Shown piece by piece: positions 1 to 4,724 of a stretch of DNA of 15,236 bases (its first letter is position 1; every line of letters begins with the position of its first letter). The notes beneath the pieces were generated by a model that did not search any database, was not told the origin of the DNA, and saw only the letters and a list, made by a program, of their open reading frames with translations. Position numbers and translations under genes: made by a program. The DNA is from CAYYDH01 sp964470615 (GTDB taxonomy: Bacteria > Patescibacteriota > Minisyncoccia > Minisyncoccales > GWA2-38-27): the NCBI GenBank assembly GCA_964470615.1, contig CAYYDH010000011.1:1-15236 (forward strand), read 5' to 3'.

Positions 1-1046
1 TTCTTTGGCGTCTTCACAATCAGCTTTAAGTATAAGTTTCCTCGTCCGTGGATGGAAAAATGCGGAATTCCTTTTCCGGAAATTCGCAAAACTCTGCCAG
101 ATTCCGTACCAGCCGGAACAGTTAATAAAATCTTTGTTTTCTCCAATATTTCCACCTCAATCTCATCGCCCAATACGGTCTGAGTAAAGGAAACCGCAAC
201 AGAAGTGTACAAGTCGTCTCCTTTTCTTTCAAAAACCGGGTGCGGTTTTACAAAAACTCTAATATATAAATCCCCTGATTTGCCGCCACGCCTACCTGCC
301 TCTCCCTTTCCGACAATCTTTATTATCTGGCTTGTGTCAACACCAGCCGGGATTTTGATATGAATGTTTTCTTCGCCTTTTACTCTACCCTCTCCCTTGC
401 AAACATTACATGGCTTTTTAGGCCGATGCCCTTCTCCCTTGCATTCCGGGCATATGGCCCATTGAGTAAAAGAACCCAAAAACGTCTTCTTTATCTGTTG
501 GACTTCGCCTGTTCCCCGACAAGAAAAACATTCTTCAACTGATGTGCCTGGCTCTGCTCCACTCCCCTGACAACGAGAACACTGATTTGTTTTGTAAATA
601 GAGACATCCTTGTCAATTCCAGCCAATACTTCTTCAAGCGAAACCTCTAAATCAACCCTTATATCCTTTCCGCTTTTAACGTTCTTTCTTTTTGTCTTCC
701 GCGAATCACCAAAACCGAATATGTCACCGAAGATATCCCCTAGCCCGCCAAGGTCAAATTCAAACTCCTGGTTCTGACCAGAAGCAGCCTGCGGTCCGCC
801 CCAGGCCCAGGTGAAATCCCCGTTTCCTGGCGTCCCTCCCTCGAAAACTTGGCCAAATCTGTCATACTGCTCCCTTCTCTCTTTATTAGAAAGCACTTGG
901 TAGGCCTCGTTTATCTCTTTGAACTTCTTTTCATCTCCGCCCTTATGAGGATGGTACTGGTGGGCTAACCGATGAAAGGCCTTCTTGACTTCATCAGCCG
1001 AAGCGCCTCTTTGAATACCTAAAGTTTCGTAATAATCTTTTGCCAT
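1..1046 (-). CDS. dnaJ: Chaperone protein DnaJ, C-terminal end cut by window edge
   Basis: Hsp40 co-chaperone that delivers unfolded clients to DnaK and triggers its ATPase. The frame opens at ATG 1046 and stays open to the left edge, so 348 residues are present and a few tens of C-terminal residues are missing. Visible in order: J domain (about 1-65), Gly/Phe-rich linker (about 66-115), four CxxCxGxG zinc repeats (Cys156/159, 173/176, 199/202, 213/216), then the C-terminal client-binding beta domains. This is a class I (type A) J-protein. The odd point is the J-domain loop at residues 32-34, which reads His-Pro-His instead of His-Pro-Asp; codon 34 is CAT at 947-945. The loop after it is also shorter than in E. 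coli. It starts 3 bases after the dnaK stop, and an AAGGAG lies within the last dnaK codons. Family identity is certain; how it works with the altered HPD is open. Confidence 0.97.
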   Translation of the reverse strand, partial: MAKDYYETLGIQRGASADEVKKAFHRLAHQYHPHKGGDEKKFKEINEAYQVLSNKERREQYDRFGQVFEGGTPGNGDFTWAWGGPQAASGQNQEFEFDLGGLGDIFGDIFGFGDSRKTKRKNVKSGKDIRVDLEVSLEEVLAGIDKDVSIYKTNQCSRCQGSGAEPGTSVEECFSCRGTGEVQQIKKTFLGSFTQWAICPECKGEGHRPKKPCNVCKGEGRVKGEENIHIKIPAGVDTSQIIKIVGKGEAGRRGGKSGDLYIRVFVKPHPVFERKGDDLYTSVAVSFTQTVLGDEIEVEILEKTKILLTVPAGTESGRVLRISGKGIPHFSIHGRGNLYLKLIVKTPK

Positions 1047-1049
1047 TGA

Positions 1050-2924
1050 TTATTTTTTCTCCTTGTACTCTCCTTCCTCGGGCCCCTCTTTCTTGGGATC
1101 GGGCTGGTTCTGCTGGGCGGTCTTGTATAACTCGGCTCCGGCTTTCTGGATTGCCTGAGAAAGATCGGCTGTTTTAGCTTTTATTTCATCAATGTTATCA
1201 CTATCTTTCACCTTTTTCAATGCTTCCACCTTCTCTTCTATCTCTTTTTTCAGGTCAACATTAATCTTGTCTCCGGCGTCTTTTACTGTCTTTTCGGTGG
1301 TATAGACTAGGTTGTCAGCAATGTTTTTTGCTTCAATAACGTCTTTTTTCTTCTTATCCTCTTCAGAATACATTTCAGCTTCTTTTTTCATCTTTTCTAT
1401 CTCGTCTTTAGACAGACCGATTGAACCTTCAATTTTGATAGATTGAGACTTGCCAGTCGCCTTATCTTTAGCTGAAACGTTTAAAATGCCGTTAGAGTCA
1501 ATGTCAAAGCTAACTTCAACCTGAGGAGTTCCTCTCGGCGCAAGCGGAATACCGTCTAGAATAAAACGACCCAGCGTTTTGTTATCGCCTGCCATTGATC
1601 TTTCTCCTTGCAAAACATGGATTTCAACTGATGTCTGGCTGTCGGCTGCTGTTGAAAAAGTCTGCGACTTGGCAGCAGGATAGATTGTATTTTTAGGAAT
1701 TAAAACCGTATTCACGCTACCCAAGGTTTCAATACCCAAAGAAAGCGGAGTAGCATCAAGCAAGAGCACCTCTTTAGCTTCGCCGCTCATGATACCTCCC
1801 TGGATAGCCGCGCCAATAGCTACTACCTCGTCTGGGTTTATTGACCTATTTGGTTCCTTACCGAAAAACTTTTTTACTGCCTCTTGAATCGCCGGCATTC
1901 TTGTCTGCCCGCCAACCAAAACAATCTCTTCAATGTCTTTAGGTTCAAGTTTCGCTTCTTTCAAGGTTTGCCTCACCAAGTCAATTGATTTATCAATGTA
2001 ATCCCCCACTAGTTTTTCCAACTGGGCACGGCTCATTTTGATATACAGGTGCTTAGGCCCAGATGAATCAGAAGTGACAAAGGGTAAATTGATTTCTGTT
2101 TCTTGAGAAGTGGATAATTCAATCTTTGCCTTTTCAGCTGCTTCTTTTATTCTTTGAACAGCCAATCCGTCTTTTGATAAATCAATCCCTTGGTCTTTCT
2201 TAAATTCATCTACCACCCACTCAATAATCTTTTGGTCAAAGTCATCACCGCCAAGATGAGTGTCACCGCCAATACCAATAACCTCAACTGTATCCGGGTC
2301 TTTACGGATATCAAGAACGGAAATATCAAAAGTACCTCCCCCAAAATCATACACTAAAACCTGCTCTCCTTTATTTCTGCTTAAACCATAAGCTAAGGCC
2401 GCAGCTGTTGGCTCGTTTAAAACTATCTTTACGTTAAAGCCTGCTATTTCTCCGGCCACCTTGGTAGCCCGCCTCTGAGAGTCGTCGAAATAGGCTGGGC
2501 AGGTTATAACAGCATCAGTTATCTTCTCGCCTAGTTTTTCTTCGGCATCTTGCTTCATTTTCTGAAGAATCATGGCGGAAATTTCCGGTGGCTTAAACCA
2601 CTTTTCCCCCATTTTGACTTCTACTCCTCCATCGCCCGCCTCTCTTATCTCATAAGGTAAAACCTTTTTGTCTTTCTGGACTTCAGCGTCAGAAAACCGC
2701 CTGCCCATAAGACGCTTTATAGAATAAACTGTGTTCTTAGAGTTAGTTACCAGTTGACGCTTGGCCAAAATACCGGTTAACCTTTCGCCGGTTTTAGTTA
2801 AAGCCACAACTGAAGGAGTTGTTCTTACTCCTTCTTTATTCTCAACTATCTTCGGCTGGCCTGACTCCATAACAGCCACTGCCGAAAAGGTTGTTCCTAG
2901 ATCTATACCTAATATCTTTGCCAT
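1050..2924 (-). CDS. dnaK: Hsp70 chaperone DnaK
   Basis: ATP-dependent cytosolic chaperone, 624 residues, close to the usual length. The nucleotide-binding domain (about 1-385) has the N-terminal GIDLGTT phosphate loop, Lys70, Glu171 in NEPTAAALAYG, and GGGTFD near 195-200. The hydrophobic interdomain linker VLLLD is intact, followed by the beta substrate-binding domain and a helical lid; the charged tail differs from E. coli. Alignment by eye to E. coli DnaK is gap-free to residue 171. At the J-domain docking surface it has Ile167 (ATA, 2426-2424) where Hsp70s normally have Arg, and Asp147 where they normally have Asn; Tyr145 and Asp148 are kept. It is third in the hrcA-grpE-dnaK-dnaJ operon, 37 bases after grpE. 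No Shine-Dalgarno is seen. Identity is certain; the interface substitutions are read directly from codons. Confidence 0.99.
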   Translation of the reverse strand: MAKILGIDLGTTFSAVAVMESGQPKIVENKEGVRTTPSVVALTKTGERLTGILAKRQLVTNSKNTVYSIKRLMGRRFSDAEVQKDKKVLPYEIREAGDGGVEVKMGEKWFKPPEISAMILQKMKQDAEEKLGEKITDAVITCPAYFDDSQRRATKVAGEIAGFNVKIVLNEPTAAALAYGLSRNKGEQVLVYDFGGGTFDISVLDIRKDPDTVEVIGIGGDTHLGGDDFDQKIIEWVVDEFKKDQGIDLSKDGLAVQRIKEAAEKAKIELSTSQETEINLPFVTSDSSGPKHLYIKMSRAQLEKLVGDYIDKSIDLVRQTLKEAKLEPKDIEEIVLVGGQTRMPAIQEAVKKFFGKEPNRSINPDEVVAIGAAIQGGIMSGEAKEVLLLDATPLSLGIETLGSVNTVLIPKNTIYPAAKSQTFSTAADSQTSVEIHVLQGERSMAGDNKTLGRFILDGIPLAPRGTPQVEVSFDIDSNGILNVSAKDKATGKSQSIKIEGSIGLSKDEIEKMKKEAEMYSEEDKKKKDVIEAKNIADNLVYTTEKTVKDAGDKINVDLKKEIEEKVEALKKVKDSDNIDEIKAKTADLSQAIQKAGAELYKTAQQNQPDPKKEGPEEGEYKEKK

Positions 2925-2961
2925 TGTTTTTAATTGTTCGTCGGATAAACCTTATAACAAT

Positions 2962-3435
2962 TTATTTAATTATTTTAACTTTAGATGGTCTTATGACCTT
3001 ACCATTTAATAAATAACCTTTTTGGTTCTCTTCAGCCACCATACCAGGCTCTTTACCCTCTACCTCCCCAATCACTTCGTGAAAGTTAGGGTCAAAATTT
3101 ACACCCTCTGCTTTTATTTCTTCCACTCCTTGCGATCTCAGGAAATCGCTTATTTGAGTCTTAATCTGCAAAATACCTTCAGCCCACTGATGGTCTTTTA
3201 AATCATCGGGCATTTGTTTTTCAGCCAAATGAATATTATCTAGAATCGGCAAAAACTTCAGAATTAGCTCTTCGTTAGCGTATTTTATCAGACCCTCTAT
3301 TCTTTCAATCTCGTCTTTCTTATAATTAAGAAATCCGGCTCTTTCTCTTTTCCACCCTTCAAGATATTCGTCTTTTTGCTTTTGACACTCTTCCATCTGC
3401 TTTTTTATTTCTTCTATGTTGATTTTTTCTTTCAT
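2962..3435 (-). CDS. grpE: Nucleotide exchange factor GrpE
   Basis: Exchange factor that opens the DnaK nucleotide cleft to release ADP. 157 residues, somewhat shorter than the roughly 190-200 of E. coli GrpE, mainly because the acidic N-terminal tail is short. Residues about 5-55 are a charged heptad-like helix expected to form the dimeric coiled coil. The middle (FLPILDNIHLAEKQ, about 62-75) matches the four-helix bundle region. The C-terminal part has the beta-domain signature FDPNFHEVIGEV and ends in GYLLNGKVIRPSKVKI, the most conserved GrpE segment. It follows hrcA after 3 bases and precedes dnaK by 37, so it is probably co-transcribed from the CIRCE-controlled promoter. Highly confident from the C-terminal signature and the operon context. 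Confidence 0.97.
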   Translation of the reverse strand: MKEKINIEEIKKQMEECQKQKDEYLEGWKRERAGFLNYKKDEIERIEGLIKYANEELILKFLPILDNIHLAEKQMPDDLKDHQWAEGILQIKTQISDFLRSQGVEEIKAEGVNFDPNFHEVIGEVEGKEPGMVAEENQKGYLLNGKVIRPSKVKIIK

Positions 3436-3438
3436 ATA

Positions 3439-3939
3439 TTATTTTAACTCTTCTAATGATTTTATTAGCATCTGCACCAGGCTGATATTTTTCTCGCATT
3501 CCATCTTAGACGGACCCAGCATTCCCAAAACCTCTAAAAGATTATCTTTCTCCGGCAAGTATTCAAAGTCAAGCATTAACAGCATTTCCTCTAAAGAGTT
3601 TCTCAACTCTTCAGCCAACTTTAATTCATCTTCTATTTTTCGCTTTGTAATTCTAACTTCTCTGAAAATAAATTCGGTTATCTTTTTTTCTTCGTTAGGA
3701 AATATTTTATCCAAAAAGTAACGAAGAGCCTTTTCCTCTGGTACACGACCAGCTGAAGTATGAGGCTGATAAATATAGCCCATTTCTGTTAATTTCTGCA
3801 GCTCATTACGTATGGTGGCAGGAGAAACATCAAGACCTTTTTTCTTAGCTAAAAACTTAGAGCCAATTGGTTCTGCAGTCTTAGTATGCTCTTCAATCAA
3901 GACGTTCAAAATCTTTTCCTGTCTTTTGGTTAAAATCAT
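3439..3939 (-). CDS. hrcA: Short HrcA-type heat-shock repressor
   Basis: Repressor that binds CIRCE operators. Residues 1-75 form the winged-helix DNA-binding domain with the family signature SPATIRNELQKL, then GYIYQPHTSAGRVP (about 39-67). The protein is only 166 residues against roughly 340 for typical HrcA, so the large central GAF-like dimerisation and sensing region is absent. A helical stretch (about 85-125) is followed by a segment around LEYLPEKDNLLEVL-like residues 124-140 that weakly resembles the late HrcA region near its QPEF motif, which would suggest an internal deletion. A CIRCE element and promoter lie directly upstream, so autoregulation is likely. The ATG at 3939 is 9 bases past the -10, implying a nearly leaderless mRNA. 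Function as CIRCE repressor is well supported; how a short form senses free GroEL or heat is unknown. Confidence 0.93.
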   Translation of the reverse strand: MILTKRQEKILNVLIEEHTKTAEPIGSKFLAKKKGLDVSPATIRNELQKLTEMGYIYQPHTSAGRVPEEKALRYFLDKIFPNEEKKITEFIFREVRITKRKIEDELKLAEELRNSLEEMLLMLDFEYLPEKDNLLEVLGMLGPSKMECEKNISLVQMLIKSLEELK

Positions 3940-3948
3940 GACACACCC

Positions 3949-3977
3949 ATTTTAGAAAATTAGCACTCTTCTGTCAA
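3949..3977 (-). promoter_or_regulatory. Heat-shock operon promoter (sigma-70 type)
   Basis: On the minus strand, TTGACA (3977-3972) is followed by a 17-base spacer and TAAAAT (3954-3949), near consensus. The predicted start, about 7 bases past the -10, falls within about 3 bases of the hrcA ATG at 3939, so the transcript is probably leaderless. The -35 sits exactly in the spacer of the CIRCE palindrome, so repressor binding would block RNA polymerase. Confidence 0.85.
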
Positions 3978-3986
3978 GAGTGATAA
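3960..3986. promoter_or_regulatory. CIRCE operator for HrcA
   Basis: TTAGCACTC, 9 bases, GAGTGATAA. This matches the classical CIRCE palindrome (TTAGCACTC-N9-GAGTGCTAA) with one mismatch in the right arm. It overlaps the -35 and spacer of the hrcA promoter. HrcA recognition follows from established knowledge of this operator; the gene immediately downstream encodes the matching repressor. Confidence 0.95.
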
Positions 3987-4001
3987 GAAATGGCATTTCT
4001 T
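3985..4001. repeat. Perfect 17-bp palindrome between divergent promoters
   Basis: AAGAAATG, one central G, CATTTCTT: 8-base arms with no mismatch. It shares its first two bases with the right end of CIRCE and ends one base before the -35 of the plus-strand small-gene promoter. It has no T-tract, so it is not a terminator. Its position fits an operator for that promoter, but no cognate regulator is visible. Confidence 0.6.
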
Positions 4002-4002
4002 A

Positions 4003-4030
4003 TTGACAAAAAAATATTGTGTGATATAGT
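4003..4030 (+). promoter_or_regulatory. Promoter of small-gene cassette 1
   Basis: TTGACA (4003-4008), 16-base spacer, TATAGT (4025-4030). It is divergent from the hrcA promoter. The predicted start near 4037 leaves a leader of about 36 bases before the ATG at 4074, containing an AAGGAG Shine-Dalgarno at 4061-4066. Confidence 0.8.
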
Positions 4031-4073
4031 TGGACATCGGAGTTGAACTTGGACTTTGACAAGGAGAATAGCG

Positions 4074-4199
4074 ATGCCTGACGCAACAGAATCTGTACTG
4101 ACCAGAGCCACCAAGTACAGAGATATTGTCCTTATTCTGTTGGTGATAGCCCTCGGGGCTTTGCTGCTCACGCAGCAGATAATGAACAACCCAAAATAA
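4074..4199 (+). CDS. Small single-helix membrane protein, unknown family
   Basis: A 41-residue frame starting at ATG 4074, 7 bases after AAGGAG (4061-4066) and served by its own TTGACA/TATAGT promoter. Residues 1-16 are polar with several charges, residues about 17-33 are a continuous hydrophobic helix (DIVLILLVIALGALLL), and a short polar tail follows. This predicts one membrane-spanning segment. I do not recognise a family. The frame ends at TAA 4197-4199, but the same frame then stays open for 59 more codons to a TAA at 4377, which lies in the loop of an intrinsic terminator. The peptide may therefore be the N-terminal anchor of a longer protein interrupted by a nonsense codon. Promoter, ribosome site and terminator together make expression likely; function is unknown. 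Confidence 0.65.
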   Translation: MPDATESVLTRATKYRDIVLILLVIALGALLLTQQIMNNPK

Positions 4200-4379
4200 T
4201 CCAGCCATACTCTCACCTACAACGCTAACGGAACAGTAACAATCGAGATCAAAGAACAACTTACCTGCAACGCATACATAATGGCTCTCGAAGGCGCGTT
4301 CATGCGCTTGAGATGTGGGAATAAGCCTGTCTTGGCCAACGAAATTACGGTACAATCTCGGCCCTCAAAGGCACCTTAA
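4200..4379 (+). other. In-frame open extension of the small membrane gene after a TAA
   Basis: Directly after the TAA at 4197-4199 the reading frame continues without a stop for 59 codons to TAA 4377-4379. The translation is not low-complexity; it contains an alternating polar/hydrophobic stretch (YNANGTVTIEIKEQLTC) and two cysteines, as expected for a small exported domain behind a membrane anchor. There is no Shine-Dalgarno for an independent start; the first in-frame ATG is 4281. Options are a decayed C-terminal half after a nonsense mutation, stop-codon readthrough, a sequencing error, or simple 3' UTR. A 59-codon open frame can arise by chance, so this is tentative. Confidence 0.4.
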
Positions 4380-4393
4380 AGGTGCCTTTTTTT
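4367..4393 (+). terminator. Intrinsic terminator of cassette 1
   Basis: AAAGGCACC (4367-4375), loop TTAAA, GGTGCCTTT (4381-4389), continuing into a T run to 4393. The stem is a perfect 9 bp. The second stop of the cassette 1 frame lies in the loop. Confidence 0.9.
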
Positions 4394-4417
4394 AGTCCTG
4401 ATTTTTATAATATATTA

Positions 4418-4426
4418 TGGTATAAA
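4418..4426 (+). promoter_or_regulatory. Extended -10 promoter of cassette 2
   Basis: TGGTATAAA at 4418-4426 fits an extended -10 (TG-n-TATAAT); the -35 region 17 bases upstream (CTGATT) is weak. An alternative TATAAT lies at 4406-4411. The predicted start near 4433 gives a leader of about 29 bases with AGAGGA at 4450-4455 before the ATG at 4462. Confidence 0.6.
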
Positions 4427-4461
4427 TAAGGAATGGTCTTTCACAATTTAGAGGAACTGTC

Positions 4462-4674
4462 ATGGCAAGAAAAAGAAGCAAAACCGTTGTACTGCTTCTG
4501 GGTTACGACTCTTCGGACTTTGACGACACTGACCTCAAGAGAATCGGCGAGGCTATTAAAGGAACTCCGCCATTGCCAAAAAAGAGAAAACGGCGCCGCC
4601 ACGAACCCGGTATCGGAGACCGCTTTGGTTCTTACGAAGAATTAGTGGGTCAAAACAACGACCCTGATTCCTAA
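4462..4674 (+). CDS. Small basic-patch protein, unknown family
   Basis: A 70-residue soluble protein. The start at ATG 4462 is chosen because AGAGGA (4450-4455) sits 6 bases upstream; the overlapping frame from 4433 has no ribosome site and begins at the predicted transcript start. Residues 1-15 are basic then hydrophobic (RSKTVVLLLGY), residues 16-30 are acidic (DSSDFDDTD), and residues 40-47 are an uninterrupted run of Lys/Arg ending in His, followed by an acidic C-terminus. No membrane helix or signal peptide is evident. The basic run suggests binding to nucleic acid, ribosomes or an acidic partner, but that is inference only. It is a monocistronic unit between cassette 1 and the glycosyltransferase genes, closed by its own terminator. 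I do not recognise the family. Confidence 0.7.
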   Translation: MARKRSKTVVLLLGYDSSDFDDTDLKRIGEAIKGTPPLPKKRKRRRHEPGIGDRFGSYEELVGQNNDPDS

Positions 4675-4680
4675 ACAATT

Positions 4681-4706
4681 GACACCTTTTCCAAGGTGTC
4701 TTTTTT
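4681..4706 (+). terminator. Intrinsic terminator of cassette 2
   Basis: GACACCTT (4681-4688), loop TTCC, AAGGTGTC (4693-4700), then six T (4701-4706). The stem is a perfect 8 bp. It ends where the promoter of the next gene begins. Confidence 0.92.
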
Positions 4707-4707
4707 A

Positions 4708-4716
4708 TGATAAAAT
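4708..4716 (+). promoter_or_regulatory. Extended -10 promoter of the glycosyltransferase pair
   Basis: TGATAAAAT (4708-4716) fits an extended -10 directly after the terminator T run; no good -35 is seen. A start 6-8 bases downstream falls at 4722-4724, immediately before ATG 4725, so the mRNA would be leaderless. Confidence 0.6.
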
Positions 4717-4724
4717 TTAGTAAC

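Noticed and set aside
3960..4355. 131-codon minus-strand frame opposite small-gene cassette 1
   Set aside because: It runs through CIRCE and the hrcA promoter, gives a composition typical of antisense translation, lacks a ribosome site, and opposes a plus-strand unit that has promoter, Shine-Dalgarno and terminator.
4037..4393. Cassette 1 as a structured non-coding RNA
   Set aside because: The clean Shine-Dalgarno-ATG spacing and a hydrophobic helix in the frame favour a coding gene, and no known RNA family (tmRNA, RNase P, 6S) is recognisable. Not fully excluded for the 3' half.
4433..4645. 70-codon plus-strand frame overlapping the basic-patch gene
   Set aside because: Its ATG lies at the predicted transcript start with no ribosome site, while the frame from 4462 has AGAGGA at correct spacing and ends just before the terminator.
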